Shown here piece by piece: positions 31,208-38,587 of a stretch of DNA of 64,000 bases. Positions within the stretch are counted from its first letter, which is position 1; the number at the start of each line of letters is the position of its first letter. The position numbers and the translations under genes were made by a program. The notes beneath the pieces were generated by a model. The model saw only the letters and a program-made list of their open reading frames with translations, searched no databases and was not told the origin of the DNA. Origin of the DNA: Actinomycetota bacterium (GTDB lineage: Bacteria > Actinomycetota > Thermoleophilia > Gaiellales > Gaiellaceae); the NCBI GenBank assembly GCA_013816245.1, contig JACDEU010000006.1, positions 16,775 to 80,774 of the forward strand. Direction: 5' to 3'.

Positions 31208-31298
31208 CGGAGAAGGAGGGATTCGAACCCTCGATGGAGGCATTCACCCCCATAACGCCTTAGCAGGGCGCCGCCTTCAGCCACTCGGCCACTTCTCC
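31208..31298 (-). tRNA. tRNA-Ser(GCU)
   Basis: Minus strand. Acceptor GGAGAAG/CTTCTCC, anticodon GCT (complement of 31262-31264) in CTGCTAAGG, long variable arm, T-loop GTTCGAATC. It reads AGC and AGU. It lies 11 bp upstream of tRNA-Ser(GGA), probably in one transcript. Confidence 0.95.
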
Positions 31299-31412
31299 GC
31301 GGTCGGGCGCAGGATAGCCGACCCACTTTCGGATCCCCCTTCGGGGGGAGGAATGCACCCACCCGAACACGAAAATGAGCTTGCCGGCTCCCCCTCATAC
31401 CCCCGGCAACCT

Positions 31413-31445
31413 GAAACCCGTCTGCGGCTACCCGAGGCGGGTTTC
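31413..31445. terminator. hairpin after the cupredoxin gene
   Basis: GAAACCCG (31413-31420) pairs with CGGGTTTC (31438-31445). It lies 7 bp beyond the cupredoxin stop on the minus strand and is followed on the plus strand by GCCTTTCT. Confidence 0.6.
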
Positions 31446-31451
31446 GCCTTT

Positions 31452-32060
31452 CTAGGACACAGTCACCGTCTGCTTCATGCCGGCCTGTTCGTGGCCGGGA
31501 ATTGTGCAGTAGAGCTCGTACTTTCCGGGCTTAAGCGTGATCTTCAGGTCGTCGGTCTGCCCAGGCCCGATCTCCTTGGTCTTGTCGCCCACCCCCTTGA
31601 TCGCCAGGTCGTGGGGGATCTTGCCGTCGTTCTTCGCCTCGAAGGTGATTTCGCCGGCCTTGAAGTTCGTCGAGCCGAGCGCGATCTTGAACTCGGTCTC
31701 GGTCACCGGAACCTTGGTCTCCTCCGGTTTTGCCTCCGCTGTGGTCTCCGCCTTGGTCGTGGTCTCCGCGGTCGTCGTCTCGGCGGCCGTCGTCGTCTGC
31801 TCCGCGGTGGTGGTCTCGGCCGCGGTCGTCTCTGCCGCAGCCGCCTCCCCGTGCTTGTCCTCTGAGCCGAAGACCTCGACCGCCGTGAGCATCCCGAAGA
31901 AGAAGACGAACGCGACGACGATGAAGGCCAGCAAGCCCCGGCCCGGATAGTCCGACCGGAAGCGCGGGAGCAGGAACGACGAGGCGAGGGCGAAGACGAT
32001 GAAGACGAGCGCGGTGACCCCGAGCCCGACCTCGTGACCCGTGGACAGGGCGAGCGGCAC
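31452..32060 (-). CDS. membrane-anchored cupredoxin
   Basis: A 202-residue protein. Two N-terminal transmembrane helices (VTALVFIVFALASSFLLP and LLAFIVVAFVFFFGMLTAVE) are followed by a low-complexity (AETTT)n linker (residues 75-112) and a plastocyanin-like domain with Cu ligands His in KIPHDLAIKG and Cys/His/Met in YCTIPGHEQAGM. It is probably a periplasmic-side electron carrier linked to an oxidase such as the nearby cytochrome system; no oxidase gene is present. GTG 32060 follows TAGTAT by 6 nt. Confidence 0.88.
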   Translation of the reverse strand: MPLALSTGHEVGLGVTALVFIVFALASSFLLPRFRSDYPGRGLLAFIVVAFVFFFGMLTAVEVFGSEDKHGEAAAAETTAAETTTAEQTTTAAETTTAETTTKAETTAEAKPEETKVPVTETEFKIALGSTNFKAGEITFEAKNDGKIPHDLAIKGVGDKTKEIGPGQTDDLKITLKPGKYELYCTIPGHEQAGMKQTVTVS

Positions 32061-32066
32061 GCGCGG

Positions 32067-32072
32067 ATACTA
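32067..32072 (-). promoter_or_regulatory. leaderless -10 box of the cupredoxin gene (TAGTAT)
   Basis: TAGTAT on the minus strand ends 6 nt before GTG 32060. Confidence 0.5.
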
Positions 32073-33128
32073 CGCAGCCGAAAGCAGTCGGCGCTCCTCC
32101 CTACGGCGATGCGCCCGCGTCCCCCAGAGGGCCGCGACAGCGAGCACGATCAGCGGGCTCAGGACGATCAGCAGGAAGAGGAGGACGGCGCCTGCGCCGG
32201 CGAGGAACGAGCCCGCATCGCGTGCGGCGCGCTCGATCCGGCCCATGCCACCCTTCTTCGCTGCAGCCTGCTGCGCGGTGAGGGTGAGCGAGATCCGGGA
32301 GAGGCTCGCTTCGCGCAGCGTCGCCTTGGCCGAGCCGGTCACGCGCGCGAGCTCCTGCTTCGCCGCGTCCCGCTGCAACTCGAGCCGCAGCCGCACGTCA
32401 GCCGGCAGCGAAGAGCTCTTGAGCGCCTCGGCGATGCGAGCAAGCGAGAGCTTCAGCTGGACGATCCGCCGGCGCTGGCTCTGCACGACCTGGTCGAGAT
32501 CCCGAATCGAGAGATGCTGCTCGGTCACCGTGCCGAGCTTCGACAGACGGAAGTACGCGTCCTGGACACGCGCGACCGGGATGCGAAGGACGAGATCGGA
32601 ACGACCGTCTCCCCCGCTCGTCGACTCGTCGACCGACGCGACGAAGCCGCCGTACGAATGCGCGAGCTGCGTCGCTTCGGCAGTGCGGTCGTGCAACGTG
32701 TCGACGTCCTTGACCCGGACAGTCAAGGAGGCCTGGTAGTCCTGGAAGCGACCGGGCGTCGGGGCCGGCACGCTCGTCCACGCGGGGTGCGGAGCCAGCC
32801 CCGCACCCGAGTCAGAAGTGCTGCCACCCTCGCCTGGCGTGGCATAAGTCAGTTGGGTGGCCGCCCGATTGTCCGAGCCACCCGAGTTGAGCACACCGTG
32901 AATCACCGCGGCGCTCACGAGACCGAGCACGCAAACCGGCGCGAGCACGAGCAGTGACCGCCGCCATGAAAGCGCAGGAAGCAGGTCCCGCAGCGTGCGC
33001 GCTGGAACCGGTTCGCCGAATGAGCGAACGTGGTCACGCACATGGTCCGGAGCCGTAGTGGGAAGCGCCCGCAGGTCACGCACGAGCTCCTCGAACTCGC
33101 GCTCGAAATCAACGTCAGTCGCGGGCAT
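32070..33128 (-). CDS. DUF4349 anti-sigma-like membrane protein
   Basis: A 352-residue protein. Residues 1-50 are cytoplasmic (FEREFEELVRDLRALP), residues 55-78 form a transmembrane helix, and a DUF4349 extracytoplasmic domain spans 125-310 (YQASLTVRVKDVDTLHDRTA, SYGGFVASVDE, DLVLRIPVARVQDAYFRLSK, then a coiled coil). A second helix at 312-338 ends in a basic tail. It overlaps the ECF sigma gene by 14 bp and probably sequesters that sigma factor through its N-terminal region, although no ZAS zinc motif is visible. Confidence 0.82.
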   Translation of the reverse strand: MPATDVDFEREFEELVRDLRALPTTAPDHVRDHVRSFGEPVPARTLRDLLPALSWRRSLLVLAPVCVLGLVSAAVIHGVLNSGGSDNRAATQLTYATPGEGGSTSDSGAGLAPHPAWTSVPAPTPGRFQDYQASLTVRVKDVDTLHDRTAEATQLAHSYGGFVASVDESTSGGDGRSDLVLRIPVARVQDAYFRLSKLGTVTEQHLSIRDLDQVVQSQRRRIVQLKLSLARIAEALKSSSLPADVRLRLELQRDAAKQELARVTGSAKATLREASLSRISLTLTAQQAAAKKGGMGRIERAARDAGSFLAGAGAVLLFLLIVLSPLIVLAVAALWGTRAHRRREERRLLSAA

Positions 33129-33645
33129 CTTGCATCAACTCCTCGAGTCGTTTCAGCGCCCGACTCAGGCGAGTCGAGCAGGCGGTAGTACTGATCCCGA
33201 GCACACGGGCGGTGGTCGGCCCGTCGAGCTCGAGTAGAACCCGGAGCGCGACCACCTCACGCTCGGCTGCCGAGAGCCGGCTGAGCGCCGCCTCGAGCGG
33301 ACCGGGCCCGAGCGCGATCTCCTCCGCGTCGGGGAGGTCGCGTGCGTAGCGCTCCTCCCTGCGACGGCGCCGTTCCTCGGAACGAAAATGATCGAGGGCG
33401 GTCGTCCGGGCGATCCCGCAGAGCCACGCACGCGCGGTGCCCCGGCGCGGGTCGAATCGACGCCAGACGCGAAATGCCTTCTCGAAAGTCTCTCCTGTGA
33501 GGTCTTCTGCCACCGTGCGGTTTCCCGTGAGGAAGAGGAGGTAGCGATGGACGGCGTCGAGCTCGGATTCGGCGACCACCGAGAAGGTCGGACGCTCGAG
33601 CCGCAGCGCAGGCCACGAGGTTGTCACCGCGTTCACGACTTTCAT
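33115..33645 (-). CDS. ECF-type RNA polymerase sigma factor
   Basis: A 176-residue sigma-70 factor with only regions 2 and 4. Region 2: VHRYLLFLTGNRTVAEDLTG and ARAWLCGIARTTALDHFRS. Region 4: ALSRLSAAEREVVALRVLLE with helix-turn-helix GPTTARVLGISTTACSTRLS. It directs transcription under release from the adjacent DUF4349 protein. Its target promoters cannot be told from this window. Confidence 0.93.
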   Translation of the reverse strand: MKVVNAVTTSWPALRLERPTFSVVAESELDAVHRYLLFLTGNRTVAEDLTGETFEKAFRVWRRFDPRRGTARAWLCGIARTTALDHFRSEERRRRREERYARDLPDAEEIALGPGPLEAALSRLSAAEREVVALRVLLELDGPTTARVLGISTTACSTRLSRALKRLEELMQDARD

Positions 33646-34121
33646 ACGCCGCGGCAGGCCCGGATCGTCACACCCTGAAGTGTGACTCAGCAGGGACCGG
33701 TCGTGGGCGTGCCGCTCGGACCGGTGAAGTGCTGCACAGTGCCGCCGACTTCCGCCTGCAGGCAGTACGACGCGGCGTCAGCACGCATGACCGTCACGCC
33801 AAAGGCCGGAGGAAGCGCTGCTCCTGCATACGTCGCGTTGAGGGATGCCGGCGTTTCCCTCGATCGAGGGATGGGCGCGTCACCCGCGCCGCCCGTCCCA
33901 AAGTGAGCGCGCCGATCGCGCGCAAGAAAGTAAAGACTGAGGCATCTCACAGGGCGGAGCACCTTCCATGGTCGAGCCCCGGTACAGGCCGCAAGTCACC
34001 GGGGCTCGTTTTCTTCTCGCTCCGGCCCAGGACCCAAGCGAAGGGTTCAGCGCGAGAAACCTGAAGAACAGGTGACGGTACGGTGGTTTCCAGAAATGGC
34101 GTCGCAAGGGGGTAGCTCAGG
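33646..34121. other. decayed interval between sigma factor and methyltransferase
   Basis: About 475 bp without an intact gene. The only recognisable piece is a pilin-like C-terminus on the minus strand (next feature). The rest carries no motif I can name. Confidence 0.5.
33687..33870 (-). pseudogene. C-terminal fragment of a pilin-like secreted protein
   Basis: The minus frame ends FGVTVMRADAASYCLQAEVG then GTVQHFTGPSGTPTTGPC and a stop. The closing cysteine pair and TGPSGTPTTGPC are typical of the last strand of type IV pilin-like/GspG proteins in related actinobacteria. No N-terminal prepilin leader or hydrophobic helix precedes it, so it is a remnant. Confidence 0.45.
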
Positions 34122-34834
34122 TTGACCGTCCATGGTCTGAAGACGGCGGAAGACGAGTACGCGAGAGTTGAGCGGTTCGTCGAGGCACTTCTCCCGAAAG
34201 ACCGCGTGTTGAAGGTGCTGTCCGCAGAGGCCGGTGAAGGACGCTTTGCGATACGGCCGCCGGCGTACGTCGTGGGTGCCGACGTCGTGCAAGCCGAGCG
34301 CGGCGTCCGGGCTGGAGCCGACGAGCATCGGGTGCTCGATCTCGACCACCTGCAGCTCGAGGCGGAGGAGTATGACTTCGTGCTCTGCGTCAACGTCCTG
34401 GAGCACGTGCGCAATCCACTGGCCGTGGTTGACAGCCTTTGCCCGCACTGAAAGACGGTGGGATTCTCGTGATCTTCGTGCCGAACGTGGCGTCGCTCAA
34501 GGGTCTGTCCGTGCGCGCCACACCCTGGGCGTTCCACCGCTGGTTCTACCGCCGTGTCTTGAGCGTGCGCCCGGACCGCCAGCCGGTTCGGGCCTTCCAC
34601 TCCTTCAGCCTGCGGCCCTCCTCGTTGGTGGCACACGCCGAGGCGACTGGTTGGAGAGTTAGGTACTTCGATCTTTACGAGGGTCCTGTGCAGCGTTCGG
34701 TTCGTGAACGGTTTGGCATCGTCGGTTGGCGCTGGAAAATCGTGACGAACCTGACCCGGATCACGACGTTCGGTCTGCTGACGGCCGAGGAGACGGGTCT
34801 GATCGCCGTGCTGGGGAAGGGTGGCGTGGAGTAG
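34122..34834 (+). pseudogene. SAM-dependent methyltransferase, one frameshift
   Basis: First frame (to 34451): VLKVLSAEAGEGRFAI (motif I with the first Gly changed to Ser-Ala), AYVVGADVVQAER, HRVLDLDHLQLEAEEYDFVL and CVNVLEHVRNPLAVVDSL, then a premature stop. A missing base near 34440 (CTTTGCCC) puts the continuation PALKDGGILVIFVPNVASLK and the insertion domain WAFHRWFYRRVLS in another frame, to 34834. It is a class I methyltransferase of the ubiE/coq type used in cell-surface glycan or lipid loci. Start TTG 34122 is uncertain. Confidence 0.7.
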
Positions 34835-34888
34835 TCGATGGCGCTGCTCGATTTGCGCCGTTCGAGCCGATTCGGCAGTCTCCCCTCA

Positions 34889-35434
34889 ATGGTTTCTGAA
34901 TCGCGACCCGAGCCAACCGAGCAGGGCCTCGTCTCCCGAGGCGCGGGCTGGTTCGTCCTCAATGCCCGCGACGCGAGGTGGTACCACGGCCCGGGACGCA
35001 CCGCCTTCTGCGACCTCGAGGGCGACCAGAACTTCGCGCAGTTGGGGATCAACATCAACGTCCTCGACCCGGGCGTGCCGATGGCGATGTATCACTGGGA
35101 GGCAGACCAGGAGGATTTCCTCGTGCTCGCGGGCGAAGCGCTGCTGATCATCGAGGGCGAGGAGCGTCCGCTGCGCCAGTGGGACTTCGTGCACTGTCCT
35201 GCGAAGACGAAGCACACGATCCTCGGAGCGGGCGACAGGCCTTGCGTGGTGCTCGCGGTCGGCGCGCGAGTCTTCTCCGTGGACAGCCCGGACTGGGGCG
35301 GCTACACCGTCGACGAAGTGGCCCTCCGCCACGACGCGGGTGTTGAGCAGGACACGATTGACCCGAAGGAGGCGTACGCGCGATTCACGAAGCGCGAGCC
35401 AGGCCCTTACCGCGAGGGCTGGCTTCCGGACTAG
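34889..35434 (+). CDS. cupin-domain protein A
   Basis: A 181-residue cupin: GAGWFVLNARDARWYHGPGR, NVLDPGVPMAMYHWEADQED, FLVLAGEALLIIEGEERPLR, WDFVHCPAKTKHTILGAGDR. The metal ligands His, Glu and His of cupin motifs 1 and 2 are present. ATG 34889 is chosen by comparison with the paralogue at 35887-36429, which begins MVPEST where this one begins MVSESR; an upstream ATG at 34838 is also in frame. Substrate unknown; similar proteins bind or isomerise small sugars or oxygenated metabolites. Confidence 0.82.
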   Translation: MVSESRPEPTEQGLVSRGAGWFVLNARDARWYHGPGRTAFCDLEGDQNFAQLGININVLDPGVPMAMYHWEADQEDFLVLAGEALLIIEGEERPLRQWDFVHCPAKTKHTILGAGDRPCVVLAVGARVFSVDSPDWGGYTVDEVALRHDAGVEQDTIDPKEAYARFTKREPGPYREGWLPD

Positions 35435-35439
35435 ACAGG

Positions 35440-35811
35440 CCGCTGCTGGCCGACCAGCAAGACGTGCCTGCAGGTCGAGCGGAGCGAAGCGGAGACGGAG
35501 GAAGCCAAACCCGTAGCGCCCGAGTCGGCCGCGTCGCCGTGCGATCACGGAGTAGTAGGGGGCGCCGATAGCCGGCAGGAAGATGACCTGCGCGAGCGCG
35601 TAGAAGGGGAAGACGAGCATCCAGGGCGAGAGGCCTGGGTATTCGAGATCGCGGTCACGAAGATGTACGGGGCGATGACGAGCGGCATGGTGTGGATCAG
35701 CTCGTGCAGGCTGATCATCGACCACCACTTGAAGTACAGAGACACCCAGATCGCGGCGAAGTAATACGCGGTGAGCACCGAGAGTTGTCCCTCTCGGTTG
35801 CGGCGTTTCAC
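35440..35811 (-). pseudogene. C-terminal remnant of a membrane glycosyltransferase
   Basis: The minus frame reads KRRNREGQLSVLTAYYFAAI, WVSLYFKWWSMISLHELIHT, MPLVIAPYIFVTAI, then shifts near 35645 (one C missing) to LEYPGLSPWMLVFPFYALAQ and PAIGAPYYSVIARRRGRLGR. This is the last membrane part of a BcsA-like family 2 glycosyltransferase. The catalytic GT-A domain is gone and the frame has no stop of its own before the convergent cupin gene, so it is truncated at both ends. Confidence 0.6.
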
Positions 35812-35886
35812 CAGCGGAGGCGAGCTTGCGGCGAACCCCCGGGGCCAATCATCGGACGGGGAGTTCCGTCTTGGATAACTCGACGG

Positions 35887-36429
35887 CTATTCGGGAAGCC
35901 AGCCGGCGCGGTAAGCGGTCGGCTCTCGGCTCGGGACCGAGGCGTACGCTTCGTCCCCGTCGTTCGTGTCCTCTACGACGCTCGCGCCGTGACGCTTCGC
36001 GGCCTCGTCGACCGTGAAGCCGAGCGTGTCGCGTTCGCGTGCGCCGACTGCGATGAGGAGACACGGACTGCTTCCCGCCCCGACGATCACGTGCTTCGTG
36101 TTCGGCGGGCAATGCGCGAAGTCCCAGGCGCGCAGCTGTCGCTCCTCGCCTTCGACGATCAGGACTGCTTCGCCGCGGACGACGAGGAAGTCCTCCTGAT
36201 CGCCCTCCCAGTGGTACATGGACATCGGTTCGCCGGGCCCGAGCACGAACGGATTGACGCCGAGCTGCTCGAATCCCCGCGCGCCTTCGAAATCGTCAGC
36301 GACGATGCAGACGGCTCCGCGACCGTCGACATGACGCCACTCGGCATCCCGCATGTTGAGGACGAACCATCCCTCCCGCATCGGGGCGAGCCCGTGCTCG
36401 GTCTGCTCGAATGTCGATTCGGGAACCAT
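35887..36429 (-). CDS. cupin-domain protein B
   Basis: A 180-residue paralogue of the cupin at 34889-35434: EGWFVLNMRDAEWRHVDGRG, PFVLGPGEPMSMYHWEGDQE, FLVVRGEAVLIVEGEERQLR, WDFAHCPPNTKHVIVGAGSS. Both end in a GWLP(D/E) tail. The two copies are inverted and flank the glycosyltransferase remnant. ATG 36429 is the first codon of the shared region. Confidence 0.85.
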   Translation of the reverse strand: MVPESTFEQTEHGLAPMREGWFVLNMRDAEWRHVDGRGAVCIVADDFEGARGFEQLGVNPFVLGPGEPMSMYHWEGDQEDFLVVRGEAVLIVEGEERQLRAWDFAHCPPNTKHVIVGAGSSPCLLIAVGARERDTLGFTVDEAAKRHGASVVEDTNDGDEAYASVPSREPTAYRAGWLPE

Positions 36430-36493
36430 GAGCTCGAAGCATGCCGTAAAAGAGCTCTTTCCTCGGACAAATACCGCGAGGCTGGCTTTGGGA

Positions 36494-36808
36494 CTAGATG
36501 CCGGAGCGTGGCAGGGCGTTCCGCCCGTCGAGCCGAATCGTCCACGGATCGATCGTGTCGACCCGGAGATGCGTCTCGCTCCACGGATCGCGTGCGAGGG
36601 TCGCCCGGATCGCATCCTCCGACTCGGCCTCGACGATGTGAACCACCCGATCCTCGTCGGCGAGGGGCCCGCCCAGGACGATGAAGCCAGCGTCGACCAG
36701 GCCGTCCATGAAGGAGGCGTGCGCGGCCCAGTCGGACTGCTCCTCCATCGGCCGCGACGAGTCCCACTGAGCGCCGGAGCGGCGGACCACGACGAGGAAC
36801 ATCCCCAC
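36494..36808 (-). CDS. YciI-family protein
   Basis: A 104-residue dimeric alpha-beta barrel protein: MFLVVVRRSGAQWDSSRPM, EEQSDWAAHASFMDGLVDAG, FIVLGGPLADEDRVVHIVEA, with the conserved His in WAAHASFMD. Family members bind small metabolites or act as muconolactone-type isomerases; the role here is unknown. GTG 36808 lies 6 nt after TAGAAC. Confidence 0.85.
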   Translation of the reverse strand: MGMFLVVVRRSGAQWDSSRPMEEQSDWAAHASFMDGLVDAGFIVLGGPLADEDRVVHIVEAESEDAIRATLARDPWSETHLRVDTIDPWTIRLDGRNALPRSGI

Positions 36809-36814
36809 GCTCGC

Positions 36815-36820
36815 GTTCTA
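36815..36820 (-). promoter_or_regulatory. leaderless -10 box of the YciI gene (TAGAAC)
   Basis: TAGAAC on the minus strand ends 6 nt before GTG 36808. Confidence 0.4.
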
Positions 36821-37271
36821 GCATGCTCATACCCGGCCCCGTTCGATACGGGCGCGTCTTTGGGTCTGACCCGAAGAAGGTGGCCGAAGCGGACGACTGT
36901 GGAAACGGGAGTTACGCACCTGTGTGTGCCGTCATGCGGCCAACTTCAGGAATCCGAGGCGCAGGGGCGGTGTAAGAGTGGCGATGAAGCGACTCTTGTG
37001 CGTGCAACAGGTGGTTCCCACCGCGAGCACCCGTGGGCTTACTGGCACAAGCAAGGACTCGTCATTCGCGCAACGGGGCAAATCCGTCACGGTGACCGTC
37101 CCGAAAAACTGCCGTAAGCGTGCAGCCATCACCTGGGGGAACAGCGGCGGCCCCGTTAGCTCACTCCGGATCGAAGGCTGCAGGCCGGCGTCGGCGAATG
37201 TCGGCTATGCCTTTGCCGGCGAGTTTCTCCTCCGCTCCCGTCATCCTGCCTCCCCCTCATCTTCGGAGTAA
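36821..37271. other. gene-free interval with one mini-palindrome
   Basis: About 450 bp between the YciI gene and tRNA-Val. It includes the palindrome GGGTC-T-GACCC at 36862-36872. A plus-strand frame (36924-37271) has no recognisable domain or start signal and is left uncalled. Confidence 0.45.
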
Positions 37272-37343
37272 TGGGCGCACCTGGGATCGAACCAGGGACC
37301 TCCCGCGTGTGAAGCGGGCGCTCTCCCGCTGAGCTATGCGCCC
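37272..37343 (-). tRNA. tRNA-Val(CAC)
   Basis: Minus strand. Acceptor GGGCGCA/TGCGCCC, D-arm AGCTCAGCGGGAGAGC, anticodon loop TTCACAC, T-arm GGTTCGATC. CCA is not encoded. It reads GUG. Confidence 0.95.
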
Positions 37344-37479
37344 GGAGCAGACGAGGATAGCCCAACAGCAATCGCCGCCACTGCCGGCTTTGCCGGCGGT
37401 GACCACTGCGGCCCCGAATCGACACGGATCCTCGGAAAGTCATCATGGCTCGCGCAGCAAGCCGGACTTTTCGAGGCTA

Positions 37480-37560
37480 AACCGCGGCGCCTGGAAGGAA
37501 TGCTTAGCGCTGCTGCCTCCCGGCCCTGACGCGGTTCACACACTTCCACCGCCGCGGCGC
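37480..37560 (-). ncRNA. ffs: signal recognition particle 4.5S-type RNA
   Basis: On the minus strand the conserved domain IV is GTCAGGGCCGGGAGGCAGCA followed by GC, i.e. the TCAGG asymmetric loop, a GGGA (GNRA-type) tetraloop and the AGCAGC side that bind Ffh. It is closed by CCGCGGCG (37557-37550) pairing exactly with CGCCGCGG (37489-37482), with GTGGAAG/CTTCC pairing between. This is a small bacterial SRP RNA of about 80 nt. It lies about 1 kb from dnaX, its common neighbour, but is transcribed away from it. Confidence 0.85.
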
Positions 37561-37665
37561 GACGATGGTAGCAGCGCGGTAGAGGCGGCTGAAGACTCTT
37601 CGATGTGCGCCGCGGCTGGACACCACCGAGTTTGCCGACACGCGCTGGAGGCAAAAGAGGTGCAA

Positions 37666-38556
37666 GTGCGTTTTCGCCGTAACGCTCCGCTCGATACAGG
37701 GCAGGTTCGCGATGCCCGCGGCCGCGGCGTGGGCGCGGCCGTAGGTGGCGGCGGCCTCGGCCTTGTCGGCCTGATCATCTACATCCTGATCTCAGTCCTC
37801 TCGAACGGCGGCGGTGCTGCCGGCCTCCCCCCTCAACTCGCGCCGCTCGACGGCCAGCAGATCGGACAGGCCGACACACCAGGCGAGATCGACCAGAACT
37901 GCAAGACGGGGCAGGACGCGAACGAGCGGACGGACTGCCGCATCGTCGCTGTCGTCAACAGCGTGCAGAAGTTCTGGGCCGGCGTGTTCCAGCGGAGCAA
38001 CCGCCAGTACGAGAACTCGAAGACAGTCTTCTTCACGGGCCAGACCGACACGGGGTGTGGCACCGCAGACTCCCAGGTCGGCCCTTTCTACTGCCCACGC
38101 GACAAACTCGTTTACATCGACCTCGGTTTCTTCGACGACCTGCAGTCCCGCTTCGGCGTCGGCAATTCCGCGTTCGTGCAGGCCTACGTGATCGCGCACG
38201 AGTACGGACATCACGTCCAGGATCAGCAGGGCAGGCTCGACAAGCTCGGCGGCAATCAAACGGGGCCGGAGAGCCTCTCGGTGCGCACTGAGCTCCAGGC
38301 CGACTGCTACGCCGGCGTCTGGGCGGCTCACGCAGTCGAGACGCAACTCGTGGAGCAGCTGACCCAGGCCGACATCAACGACGGCCTCGACGCGGCAGCC
38401 GCGATCGGGGACGACCGGATCCAGCAACAGACCCAGGGCCAGGTGAATCCGGAGACCTGGACGCACGGCTCCTCCGAGCAGCGCCGGCGCTGGTTCTCTC
38501 GCGGATACGAGCAGGGCCGCCCGGCCGTTTGCGACACCTTCACCGGGTCGATCTAG
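37666..38556 (+). CDS. neutral zinc metallopeptidase (YpfJ/KPN_02809 family)
   Basis: A 296-residue protein. Basic N-terminus RFRRNAPLDTGQVRDARGRG, a transmembrane helix GGGLGLVGLIIYILISVLSN, then an extracytoplasmic peptidase domain with Zn motif HEYGHHVQDQ near residue 180 and the third ligand in ELQADCYAGVWAAHAVE. Conserved cysteines lie in GCGTADSQVGPFYCPRDKLVY. Start 37666 (GTG) has AGAGG five bases upstream. Family function is unknown; it is predicted to be a membrane-tethered protease. Confidence 0.92.
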   Translation: MRFRRNAPLDTGQVRDARGRGVGAAVGGGGLGLVGLIIYILISVLSNGGGAAGLPPQLAPLDGQQIGQADTPGEIDQNCKTGQDANERTDCRIVAVVNSVQKFWAGVFQRSNRQYENSKTVFFTGQTDTGCGTADSQVGPFYCPRDKLVYIDLGFFDDLQSRFGVGNSAFVQAYVIAHEYGHHVQDQQGRLDKLGGNQTGPESLSVRTELQADCYAGVWAAHAVETQLVEQLTQADINDGLDAAAAIGDDRIQQQTQGQVNPETWTHGSSEQRRRWFSRGYEQGRPAVCDTFTGSI

Positions 38557-38575
38557 CCTCCGAAACCTCGGTCGC

Positions 38576-38581
38576 TAAGAT
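38576..38581 (+). promoter_or_regulatory. leaderless -10 box of dnaX (TAAGAT)
   Basis: TAAGAT ends 6 nt before GTG 38588, with no Shine-Dalgarno. Confidence 0.5.
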
Positions 38582-38587
38582 CGCTCG

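Noticed and set aside
36924..37271. 115-residue plus-strand ORF before tRNA-Val
   Set aside because: No domain, weak start context, and it ends beside the tRNA; not supported as a gene.
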